Source of the DNA: Pseudomonadota bacterium
Lineage (GTDB): Bacteria; Pseudomonadota; Alphaproteobacteria; Micropepsales; Micropepsaceae
DNA: 6,076 nucleotides
NCBI GenBank assembly: GCA_021808875.1
Contig: JAKBAU010000220.1
Span: forward strand, 1-6,076
Direction: 5' to 3'
The notes beneath the pieces are model-generated. The model ran no database searches. It was not told the origin of the DNA and was given only the letters and a program-made list of their open reading frames with translations. This document shows, piece by piece, positions 1 through 5,764 of the stretch. Each line of letters starts with the position of its first letter. Within the stretch, counting starts at the first letter, position 1. A program made the position numbers and the translations under genes.

Positions 1-1012
1 GATTGGGTGTCGCCTGCCAGTTGGCGATAACGGTGGATCTGAAATCACTTACATCGCGAAGATTGCGTGTGTTGAAATAGACCGTCAGATCCTGAAGGTT
101 GTTCTGCGGCAGGCCGAGCGCCTGGGCAAGTGTGGGAACATCCGGACGCGCACGTCCAATCAGGATCGAGAAAGACGGATTGCTGCGATCGCGCGTATGC
201 TCGATGATGGCGCGAACCGTGAAGTGGGTCGAAATCTTGGCGAGCAGCGAGCCGCGCACCTCGGTCAGATCCGTATTGTTGTTGCGCGTACCGAGATAGG
301 CGTTTTTCAGCCAGCCGCTGGCGCGATCGGTCTCAAACGCGACGCGGGCCAGCAGGCGATTGGAAATGATCGGGATATTCACATAGCCTTTGAGGCCAAA
401 GCGCGAATAGTTGCCCATGGTGGCGGACAATCCGCCTTCATATTTGTTGGTCGGAACATTGCTGTAGATATTGATGGCACCACCAAGGGCGTTCATGCCC
501 TCGAAGGTGCCTTGCGGACCGCGCAGGACTTCCACCCGCTGAACGTCGAGAAACGTCGGATCCATCATGAAATTGTTCAACAGGGGAACGCCGTCCAGCG
601 AAACCACAACACCGGGTTGACTGCCGATGTCCTGACCTTCCTGACCAATGCCGCGAATGGCGATGAATATGTTGCCCGAACGCGTGCCGTACTGCAGGCT
701 CGGTGAAAGCAGATCAAGATCGTGTACCGCGGTAATGCCGGCGTTGCGAAGCGTATGGCCCTTGAAAGCGGCGATGGCGATGGGAACGTTCTGCAGTTTC
801 TCCGCACGCTTTTCGGCGGTCACGACCACTGTTTCGATCTGGGTACTGTCGAGTTCCCGTTTCAGGTTGGCGCGCGCGCTCTGGTTGGTGTGGCGCGTCC
901 CCTGGGCCTGGCTTTGCGCCGATGCCTGCGCCGAAACCAGGCATCCGCCGAGCAAGGCGGCAGCCCCCAGCCCGAGGCCCCGCGCGGCTTTTGTCATCTT
1001 ACGGCGTTTCAT
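1..1012 (-). CDS. TonB-dependent outer-membrane receptor, N-terminal part (runs off the window)
   Basis: This reading frame is open from an ATG at 1012 to the window edge, giving 337 residues; complete receptors of this type are usually 700-900. Residues 1-32 look like a signal peptide: a basic start (MKRRK), a hydrophobic core around GLGAAALLGG, and likely signal peptidase I cleavage near AQASA. A TonB-box-like segment IETVVVTAEKR lies at 59-69. The plug domain follows (about 70-185) with VPIAIAAF, the IRGIG motif near 119-123, LDGVPL at 139-144, VEVLRGPQGT at 160-169 and NALGGAINI at 174-182. The first beta-barrel strands begin near 191. An AGGGGG ribosome site five bases upstream supports the 1012 start over the in-frame ATG at 997. 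Receptors of this family use TonB energy to import scarce large or hydrophobic molecules across the outer membrane. The substrate is unknown; the neighbouring esterase-like genes and the ligase suggest an organic nutrient rather than iron, which is inference. Confidence 0.95.
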   Translation of the reverse strand, partial: MKRRKMTKAARGLGLGAAALLGGCLVSAQASAQSQAQGTRHTNQSARANLKRELDSTQIETVVVTAEKRAEKLQNVPIAIAAFKGHTLRNAGITAVHDLDLLSPSLQYGTRSGNIFIAIRGIGQEGQDIGSQPGVVVSLDGVPLLNNFMMDPTFLDVQRVEVLRGPQGTFEGMNALGGAINIYSNVPTNKYEGGLSATMGNYSRFGLKGYVNIPIISNRLLARVAFETDRASGWLKNAYLGTRNNNTDLTEVRGSLLAKISTHFTVRAIIEHTRDRSNPSFSILIGRARPDVPTLAQALGLPQNNLQDLTVYFNTRNLRDVSDFRSTVIANWQATPN

Positions 1013-1017
1013 GGTGT

Positions 1018-1023
1018 CCCCCT
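1018..1023 (-). promoter_or_regulatory. Ribosome binding site of the TonB-dependent receptor
   Basis: The minus strand reads AGGGGG followed by five bases (ACACC) and the ATG at 1012. This fixes the receptor start at 1012 and makes the second in-frame ATG (997) less likely. Confidence 0.7.
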
Positions 1024-1205
1024 GTCGCTTGCATTGACCTGGTCCGCGATTTTCCGTCGGATCTTCAGTCAGCGCGCAGATACGGCACCGCATGACTGGC
1101 TGAGACAATGACGCGGGTGACGGCGCGATTTGGCGGAAGTGACCAGGTGTTGCGGCGCGAACAGCTTTTGGGCACTTACGCCGGAACGCAAATGCCCGCG
1201 CCCCC

Positions 1206-1217
1206 GTGCGCGCGCAC
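1206..1217. promoter_or_regulatory. Perfect 12-bp palindrome GTGCGCGCGCAC
   Basis: GTGCGCGCGCAC is identical to its reverse complement and lies about 190 bases upstream of the receptor ATG. The region is rich in alternating GC, so chance is a serious alternative. A protein-binding or structural role is inferred only from symmetry and position. Confidence 0.2.
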
Positions 1218-1248
1218 AGGACTTACAGATAAAGGAATACCCCATCGT

Positions 1249-1263
1249 TCCACGTGACGTGGA
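1249..1263. promoter_or_regulatory. Operator-like 15-bp inverted repeat TCCACGTGACGTGGA upstream of the receptor
   Basis: The arms TCCACGT and ACGTGGA match perfectly around one central base. The element sits just upstream (minus-strand sense) of an AT-richer patch that could hold the receptor core promoter, a suitable place for a dimeric repressor or activator. It lacks a T-run, so it does not look like a terminator for the hydrolase gene. The binding protein is unknown; the AraC-type regulator in this window would normally prefer direct rather than inverted repeats. Confidence 0.35.
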
Positions 1264-1312
1264 GTGAGATTGCGTGTCACAGCCTCATGGGCACCCTGTG
1301 GCACCGTGCCGC

Positions 1313-2194
1313 TTACTGCAGCGCACCGTCCTTGACGATGAGACTGTCGCTCTGTCGCTGCAGCACTTCGCCTTCGGTGTTGCCGGCAAAGAAGCCGGCG
1401 AGCACCGCAGCAACCGCCCTGGGCTGCTCGGGCAGGATAGCGTGGCTGGCACGCTTCAGCGTGACGAGGGTCAGCCGCGCACCGATCTCGGCGGCAAGTG
1501 CATGGGCATTACCGATGGGCGCGATGGGATCCGTTTCCGCCTGAACCAGCAACACAGGCGCCTGTCCCGCTGCCCACCAGCGCGCCGTCGGAGTTCTCTC
1601 GCCCGCAGCGAGCTGCGCCGCGGCCGCGGAGGGGTGCCAGCCCCTCAGCCAGGGCGTGGCATCATTGCCCGGATGGAAGAAGGCGGTTCGCAAATCCTCC
1701 AGGCGCTCGTCATCTGGTTTGAGCCCTTCAGACACTGACCCCATCAGGGCAGCCCTGATGGCAGGGTCAAGCGTGGTTTTGCCTCCACCTGCAAGGAGGG
1801 CAAGCGCACGGACTGCGCCCGGATCAAGACTCGCCAGAGCCCGCGCCACCCGGTTGCCAAATGCATGCCCGACAACGCCGACCGGTCCCTGACACAGCCT
1901 GGCAATCACTGCCGCGTTATCGCGCGCAAGAGCGAAGAGATCTGCTGGCGCAGGCCCCCGTGATGCACCAATCCCGCGCGGCTCGGGCAATATGCTCATA
2001 AAGCCCTCTGCCGACAGCAGCTCGGCAACATGGTTGAAATCATCCACGCCCCGGCCCAGGGACGGGATCATCAGGACCGGCTGACCACGTCCGACGGTGC
2101 GGACGTGAATGGTAACCCCGTCGCCCACATCGATGAGATCCCCTTCGCCGCAATCACTGCCGGTGATCCCTGCGCCTGACCCGACTGATGACAT
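1313..2194 (-). CDS. Alpha/beta-hydrolase-fold protein with alanine in place of the nucleophile serine
   Basis: The protein has 293 residues, the usual length for a single-domain alpha/beta hydrolase, and no signal peptide, so it is probably cytoplasmic. The fold is clear: VTIHVRTVGRGQPVLMIPSLGRG (first strands and the oxyanion-side loop, about 27-49, split here only by position), PEPRGIGAS at 70-78, the nucleophile elbow VVGHAFGN at 107-114, VLLVQAETDPIAP at 214-226 and ASHAILPEQP at 249-258. D222 and H251 fit the acid and base of the triad, but the elbow reads G-H-A-F-G, so residue 111 (codon GCA, 1862-1864) is Ala where catalytic hydrolases have Ser. I recall related bacterial proteins with the same GHAFGN elbow, so this may be a subfamily trait and not decay. 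It may act as a non-classical enzyme or a ligand-binding protein. An AGGAG site eight bases before the ATG supports this start. A 169-bp gap separates it from the upstream esterase gene; cotranscription is possible but not shown. Confidence 0.9.
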   Translation of the reverse strand: MSSVGSGAGITGSDCGEGDLIDVGDGVTIHVRTVGRGQPVLMIPSLGRGVDDFNHVAELLSAEGFMSILPEPRGIGASRGPAPADLFALARDNAAVIARLCQGPVGVVGHAFGNRVARALASLDPGAVRALALLAGGGKTTLDPAIRAALMGSVSEGLKPDDERLEDLRTAFFHPGNDATPWLRGWHPSAAAAQLAAGERTPTARWWAAGQAPVLLVQAETDPIAPIGNAHALAAEIGARLTLVTLKRASHAILPEQPRAVAAVLAGFFAGNTEGEVLQRQSDSLIVKDGALQ

Positions 2195-2202
2195 GGCCTT
2201 TT

Positions 2203-2207
2203 CTCCT
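2203..2207 (-). promoter_or_regulatory. Ribosome binding site of the alpha/beta-hydrolase gene
   Basis: The minus strand has AGGAG eight bases before the ATG at 2194, a normal spacing, which supports that start codon. Confidence 0.65.
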
Positions 2208-2363
2208 GCGCCCGCGCGCGGCTCAATCTCTAACCCGGATGTTTTATGGCTGCACCATGCCGCGCGCGCCAGGCACAGCCCATAGCCTCACGCGCGCAAG
2301 GACCCTCGTCGTCTTCGAAAACATACGCCAGTCCGCGCCACATGCGCAGTGGTACGTGCCCTC

Positions 2364-3614
2364 TCAGCGTGCGGCGTGTCCGCATGCTCTCCCATCGCCG
2401 CTGGGAATCGCCTCATAAACCAGCGCCCTCACCTGATCGTGAATGTCCCGCGCGCGCGATTCGCCAGGAAAAACCTGGCTCATGACGATCACAATCAGCT
2501 CTTGCGCGAAATCGACCCAGAAATTGGTGTTGGCAGCACCAGCCCACGAATATTCTCCCGCGGAGCCAGGAATGCCTCTGGCCTTGGGATCCTTGACCAC
2601 CACCCCGCAATAGCCATGCCCCACACCCGGTTCCGCCCACAATCCACCCGGCATTGCATGCAAGGGCCTCTCGCCAAATTCCGGCCCCAGGTGATTGGTG
2701 ACAATGCGTTTGGTCATATCCGGATCAAGCAATCGTACACCCTCCAGCTCGCCCCCGTTCAGCAGCATCCGTGCAAAGCGCAAATAGTCTGCGGCCGTCC
2801 CAACCAGCCCCGAACCACCAAAATCAGCAGACGGCGGGTGATCAAAGCCAAGACGGTCCGAGCAGGCGAGGAGTGATCCCTCGGGCGCAACCTCATAGAC
2901 CTCAACGAGGCGCTCTTTTCTTTCGGGCGACACATGGAAATCCGTGTCGTTCATGTGCAGAGGATCAAGGATCCGCCGTTTTACAAAGGTGCCGAAGCGC
3001 TCCTTCGATACTGCCTCGACCACGCGCCCGAGCACGTTCATCGCCTCGCTGTAGCACCATTGGGTTCCAGGATGGGCGCGCAGGGGCAGCGACGCCAGCC
3101 TTGTGACATAGGCCGCAAGCGGCATCCCGCTGGCCTGCACGGTCCAGTTGTCGAGTAATCCCTGCGCCTGGTACAGAGGCGCAACCTTGTCATCGAGCAG
3201 GAAGTGATAGCTGAGCCCCGCGGTGTGGGTCAGAAGATCGTGGAGCGTGATCGGCCTCTTCGCTGCAACCAGCTGATCGCCACAAAGCACCTGCATGCTG
3301 GCAAATTCCGGCAGATAGGCCGCAACCGGGTCGTGCAAGCCGAGCTGACCGGCTTGATGGAGCATCATCACCGCGACGCCGACCACAGGCTTCGTCATCG
3401 AATAGAGCCGGAAGATGGCGTCCGCTCTCAGCGGCGCCCGGCGTTCGATCGAGCTCCAGCCGAGCGTTTCGGCGAGAACCACGTGACCGCGCCGAAACAC
3501 AATCGCCTGGGCGCAGGGAACCAGTCCTTGGCGGACATAAGCCTCGAGCGCTCCGCGGATCCGCAAGAGCGGCTCTGACGTCATCCCCACGCTCTCAGGG
3601 GTCTGTACCGCCAT
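2364..3614 (-). CDS. Serine beta-lactamase-fold esterase (family VIII / EstB-like)
   Basis: The product is 416 residues from the ATG at 3614 (425 if the ATG at 3641 is used). It belongs to the class C beta-lactamase/penicillin-binding-protein fold, whose bacterial family VIII members mostly hydrolyse carboxyl esters. The S-x-x-K motif is S72-M-T-K75 within FRLYSMTKPV, with S72 as nucleophile. Y188 in WCYSEAMNVLG fits the Y-x-x base motif. S-W-A-G near 356-359 replaces the lactamase KTG box, as in EstB-type esterases, which have W-x-G. LHDLLTHTAGLSY and FGGSGLVGTAADYLRF are further family hallmarks. No signal peptide is seen, so it is probably cytoplasmic, unlike true periplasmic lactamases. 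The 3614 start has AAGGAG eleven bases upstream; the 3641 ATG has only AGGA almost touching it. All catalytic residues are intact. It is likely to hydrolyse an ester or lactone in the proposed catabolic module; the substrate is unknown. Confidence 0.92.
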   Translation of the reverse strand: MAVQTPESVGMTSEPLLRIRGALEAYVRQGLVPCAQAIVFRRGHVVLAETLGWSSIERRAPLRADAIFRLYSMTKPVVGVAVMMLHQAGQLGLHDPVAAYLPEFASMQVLCGDQLVAAKRPITLHDLLTHTAGLSYHFLLDDKVAPLYQAQGLLDNWTVQASGMPLAAYVTRLASLPLRAHPGTQWCYSEAMNVLGRVVEAVSKERFGTFVKRRILDPLHMNDTDFHVSPERKERLVEVYEVAPEGSLLACSDRLGFDHPPSADFGGSGLVGTAADYLRFARMLLNGGELEGVRLLDPDMTKRIVTNHLGPEFGERPLHAMPGGLWAEPGVGHGYCGVVVKDPKARGIPGSAGEYSWAGAANTNFWVDFAQELIVIVMSQVFPGESRARDIHDQVRALVYEAIPSGDGRACGHAAR

Positions 3615-3625
3615 CTCGTCGCTCG

Positions 3626-3631
3626 CTCCTT
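3626..3631 (-). promoter_or_regulatory. Ribosome binding site deciding the esterase start
   Basis: AAGGAG on the minus strand lies eleven bases before the ATG at 3614. The alternative ATG at 3641 has its AGGA directly abutting, too close to work well. The spacing to 3614 is on the long side, so the choice is moderate and not certain. Confidence 0.5.
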
Positions 3632-3708
3632 GCGCACGCATGTCCTGTCAGCCCGTTCCATCGCAGATCATGACGCAGCGCTTCCCTGGCGTGCGCAGAA
3701 GAAACGTG

Positions 3709-3722
3709 GGCGACCGGTCGCC
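3709..3722. promoter_or_regulatory. Perfect 14-bp palindrome GGCGACCGGTCGCC upstream of the esterase
   Basis: GGCGACCGGTCGCC equals its reverse complement. It lies about 95 bases upstream of the esterase ATG at 3614, downstream of a candidate promoter at 3794-3822. A further TCGCC half-site occurs at 3737-3741, which could give an alternative pairing with GGCGA at 3709-3713. Position and symmetry suggest a repressor operator or a leader hairpin; the binding factor is unknown. Confidence 0.35.
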
Positions 3723-3793
3723 TGCCTGGCTACAGATCGCCCGTCCTTTCGGCAGATGACCGCCACAGTGTCCAGCAGGCTTCCGTCGCCGCG

Positions 3794-3822
3794 CCAATAC
3801 AATCCATGATGACTGGACCCAA
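3794..3822 (-). promoter_or_regulatory. Possible promoter of the esterase gene
   Basis: On the minus strand TTGGGT (3822-3817) and TATTGG (3799-3794) are separated by 17 bases. Each matches the sigma-70 consensus only in part. It would place the transcript start near 3787, with a leader of about 170 bases containing the 14-bp palindrome. Confidence 0.2.
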
Positions 3823-3839
3823 AGCGGGGAAAAGGCATT

Positions 3840-3896
3840 AGCCCTAGTTGCCGGCAAGATTTAACCCGAGTGACCACATGATCGGCCGCTAGGGCT
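3840..3896 (-). terminator. Stem-loop overlapping the regulator stop codon, possible terminator
   Basis: AGCCCTAG (3840-3847) and CTAGGGCT (3889-3896) are perfect complements. The stem extends past a two-base mismatch by four more pairs (GCCG/CGGC), giving 12 of 14 paired positions around a 29-base loop. The regulator TAG stop (3891-3889) lies inside the stem. On the minus strand the stem is followed after a few bases by CCTTTTCC, a short T-run. This fits a weak intrinsic terminator of the regulator gene, although the loop is longer than usual. Confidence 0.4.
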
Positions 3897-5022
3897 TGCT
3901 GCGTTCCATGAGCAGTGTCGTCGCCATGGCCACACGCGCAGGGTCGGATTTGTGCTGACGGCGATAGTCGGACGGGGTCATGCCCGACCAGGCGATAAAG
4001 TTCCGGGTGAAGCTTCCCGGCTCGATGAAACCCACCTTGTAGCCGACCACGGTGATGGGAATGTCGGTTGCCAGCAGGAAGGCCCCGGCCAGTTCGCCAC
4101 GCAGCCGCATCCTGATCTGCTGGAAGGTTTCGCCCTCACCCGCCAGATCCCGGCGCAGGCGACGCGGATTGCTGCGCAGCTGCCGGGCGATATCCTCGAT
4201 CGGTGCCAGCCAGTCCCCACTGCGCTGCGACTGGATCAGGGCCTGTTCGGTTTTCCCACGCCAGGTGAGCCCGCCACTTGGCGTCGCAAACCAGTCGGGA
4301 ACGCTGGCATTATAGGCTTCATATTCGCTGAGGCTGCCATGCACGAGATTGGCATGCAGATCCTGCCGGTCATAACAGAGCGCATCGCATGGCGCCCCGA
4401 ACTCAACGGGCGCGTTGAACAGCGCAAAGCGCTGAAAGCCGTTGGCTTGTGTCGGCCGTGACCCCTGAACAAAGACTTTGCGCAATTTCAAGGGCCGCCC
4501 GATCAGCCAGCTGAACAGGTGATAAATCCAGACAAAGCGAAACCACACGAAGATGTCGCGGTCGAGCCCCGCTATCGTCTGATAGGTGCAGACATGCTTG
4601 ACGCCGAGAGGGTCCTCTTCAACCAGCCTCGGACCAATATCGGCAGACAATGCCTGGGTAAACCTGATGCTGACCCGAAGCGCTTCGCCCAGCGTGCTGC
4701 AGTGAAGATAAGAGCGCGTCCTCTCCGTCTCGAGCGCCAGCCGGCATCCCTCGGCGAGAAAGCCAATAAAGGCATCATCGAGGGCAATCTGGATTTGCTG
4801 TACCAGACGGAAATAAGAGCGTCCGTCGATCGCCGCATTGGCATTGCCATAGATCGACGAGTCGATACCGGCGTCTTCGAGTAATGCTTCCGGATCACAG
4901 CCCCGCAAAACTGCGCCGCCCAGCAGTCTTTTGACCGCGAGCCCGTCCAGGCCCCTTAATGGCGCAGTCGGCCTTGCAACCTCTAGCTCTGGTACTTGCG
5001 ACAACCCGAGGTCTCCCCCCAT
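3889..5022 (-). CDS. AraC-family transcriptional regulator with arabinose-binding-like N-terminal domain
   Basis: From the ATG at 5022 the product has 377 residues. Alternative starts are a TTG at 5040 (GGAGG seven bases upstream), an ATG at 5076 or a GTG at 5079 (396 residues). GGAGGG ten bases before 5022 favours that ATG. The N-terminal half (about 30-215) matches the domain common in OruR-like AraC regulators, including TLGEALRVSIRFTQ near 110-123, LIGRPLKLRKV and the signature APVEFGAPCDALCYDR near 204-219. The C-terminal AraC DNA-binding domain has two helix-turn-helix units: IEDIARQLRSNPRRLRRDL at about 275-293 and ITVVGYKVGFIEPGSFTR at about 323-340, ending with WSGMTPSDYRR. Such proteins are cytoplasmic and usually activate adjacent catabolic genes when they bind a small ligand. 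It is divergent from the acyl-CoA synthetase and co-directional with the esterase genes, so it is the obvious candidate local regulator. The ligand is unknown. Confidence 0.93.
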   Translation of the reverse strand: MGGDLGLSQVPELEVARPTAPLRGLDGLAVKRLLGGAVLRGCDPEALLEDAGIDSSIYGNANAAIDGRSYFRLVQQIQIALDDAFIGFLAEGCRLALETERTRSYLHCSTLGEALRVSIRFTQALSADIGPRLVEEDPLGVKHVCTYQTIAGLDRDIFVWFRFVWIYHLFSWLIGRPLKLRKVFVQGSRPTQANGFQRFALFNAPVEFGAPCDALCYDRQDLHANLVHGSLSEYEAYNASVPDWFATPSGGLTWRGKTEQALIQSQRSGDWLAPIEDIARQLRSNPRRLRRDLAGEGETFQQIRMRLRGELAGAFLLATDIPITVVGYKVGFIEPGSFTRNFIAWSGMTPSDYRRQHKSDPARVAMATTLLMERSKP

Positions 5023-5032
5023 GATCTTCGCA

Positions 5033-5038
5033 CCCTCC
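5033..5038 (-). promoter_or_regulatory. Ribosome binding site favouring the 5022 start of the regulator
   Basis: GGAGGG on the minus strand is ten bases from the ATG at 5022. A second GGAGG (5052-5048) stands seven bases before an in-frame TTG at 5040. The upstream ATG/GTG at 5076/5079 has no clear site. Confidence 0.45.
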
Positions 5039-5113
5039 AACTCAGTGCCTCCAAAGCCAATCTGACGACCGTTCATCACGACACACCAGACTCAAAGCTG
5101 ATCCATACAGTCC

Positions 5114-5127
5114 TGCGGATATCCGCA
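5114..5127. promoter_or_regulatory. Perfect 14-bp palindrome TGCGGATATCCGCA upstream of the regulator
   Basis: TGCGGATATCCGCA equals its reverse complement. It lies 35 bases beyond the GTG at 5079 and about 90 beyond the preferred ATG at 5022, a suitable place for control of the regulator gene. The factor is unknown. AraC proteins normally bind direct repeats, so this may belong to another regulator. Confidence 0.35.
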
Positions 5128-5145
5128 TCGGCTCTGGCCGTAAGA

Positions 5146-5217
5146 CTTGACAGCTTCGTTCCCCCGACCCAGGACGCCTCCGCCACCAATCAGAGAATTG
5201 CCTCCGTTACTGTCAAG
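5146..5217. repeat. Inverted pair CTTGACAG / CTGTCAAG
   Basis: CTTGACAG at 5146-5153 (plus) and CTGTCAAG at 5210-5217 are perfect 8-bp inverted copies 56 bases apart. Each contains TTGACA, the -35 consensus, and the two face each other. The minus-oriented copy (5216-5211) could serve the regulator promoter, but no good -10 follows it. No -10 was found for the plus copy either. Confidence 0.3.
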
Positions 5218-5262
5218 AAGGCAACGGCGTGTTGACGCGACCGTGATCGAAACGCCAAGGCT

Positions 5263-5302
5263 CCCATATGGGCCAGCTCAAGCGGACCCTACCATATTGG
5301 TA
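5263..5302. promoter_or_regulatory. Tandem related palindromes CCCATATGGG and TACCATATTGGTA
   Basis: CCCATATGGG (5263-5272) is a perfect 10-bp palindrome. TACCATATTGGTA (5290-5302) has perfect 5-bp arms around TAT. Both share CCATAT-x-GG, and their centres are about 28 bases apart. Two similar sites in tandem between divergent genes suggest a pair of operators for one protein. The AraC-type regulator next door is a natural candidate but not a proven one. Confidence 0.4.
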
Positions 5303-5764
5303 ATTTCGGACAAATCCTTTCGTCAAACAGGTCATGGCGTTTGGGAACCGGACATCGATCCTGCAACCGTGGCTGGCGCGCGAAACTTCACCGCAAAAGT
5401 GCGCCTCAAGGAGACAGGAATGAAACAGCCCTGAACGAAACACATGTCCGCTGCAAGAGGCCGTGACTGACGGTTACAGCGCTGACCCGCGAATTGGTTT
5501 CTGCGCAAGGAATATAGGTTCGCTCCGCAGAAGAAGTGACGAGCCTGCACGTCTGCGGGAGTGGTTGGCTGTTGCCGCATTCCCATGGCGGATCAGGCTG
5601 ACTTGCGACCACACGTCAAGCCCTGTGCGCAGCCATTTTCCTTGCAGTACTCAGCTCCGCGTGAGGGTCGAGCGCGATGAAGCCTTGCCGTGTCCGATCC
5701 CGTCCCCACTCTCGCCGATCCAACCGTGTCGATCACGAGGGGAAGGTGCCAGCAAGAAGTTGTT

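Larger units (their letters stand above)
1013..1312. other. Non-coding gap between hydrolase 3' end and receptor 5' end
   Basis: About 300 bases without a credible gene lie between the hydrolase stop and the receptor ATG, both on the minus strand. A gap of this size suggests the receptor has its own promoter instead of being cotranscribed. An AT-richer patch at about 1221-1240 (minus-strand TATTCCTTTATCTG) could hold a core promoter, but no convincing -35/-10 pair is visible. Two palindromes, at 1206-1217 and 1249-1263, flank that patch. Just after the hydrolase stop, GGCACGGTGCC (1300-1310) and nearby GTGCC repeats could form a weak hairpin with no T-run, so a terminator is not supported. 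Confidence 0.6.
5080..5764. other. Long divergent intergenic region with clustered palindromes
   Basis: About 685 bases separate the outermost regulator start from the ligase start, and about 740 separate the preferred starts. Short open frames occur here (for example 5147-5434 and 5463-5768, plus), but their products are rich in Arg, Pro, Ser and Cys, show no known domain and look non-coding. The visible content is regulatory-looking: a 14-bp palindrome at 5114-5127, inverted CTTGACAG copies at 5146-5217, two related palindromes at 5263-5302, and a 7-bp stem (CCGCAGA/TCTGCGG, 5525-5558, loop 20) that could fold in the ligase leader. It should hold the promoters of both flanking genes, but I could not place either with confidence. 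A minus-strand TTGACA at 5216-5211 is the best single -35 box for the regulator. Confidence 0.6.

Noticed and set aside
197..706. A 169-codon plus-strand open frame inside the receptor region
   Set aside because: It lies opposite the well-recognised receptor frame and its product matches no domain; it is an antisense shadow.
937..946. Lipobox-like LGGC in the receptor signal peptide (residues 21-24)
   Set aside because: TonB receptors are normally cut by signal peptidase I, and a good AQA/ASA site follows; a lipoprotein is not supported.
1300..1310. GGCACCGTGCC after the hydrolase stop as a terminator
   Set aside because: The arms leave a one-base loop and no T-run follows; alternative pairings are only five base pairs.
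2212..2272. Alternating GC tracts (CCGCGCGCGG and similar) between hydrolase and esterase
   Set aside because: Symmetry follows automatically from CG alternation in GC-rich DNA, so it is not evidence of an operator.
3204..3578. Plus-strand open frame of 124 codons opposite the esterase
   Set aside because: The opposite strand encodes the SxxK motif and other family hallmarks; this frame has no recognisable content.
3648..3857. 69-codon minus-strand frame upstream of the esterase
   Set aside because: No ribosome site, no domain, and it overlaps the candidate promoter and palindrome.
5147..5434. 95-codon plus-strand frame in the divergent gap
   Set aside because: Its proline/arginine-rich product has no domain and the frame contains the palindromes; regulatory DNA is a better explanation.
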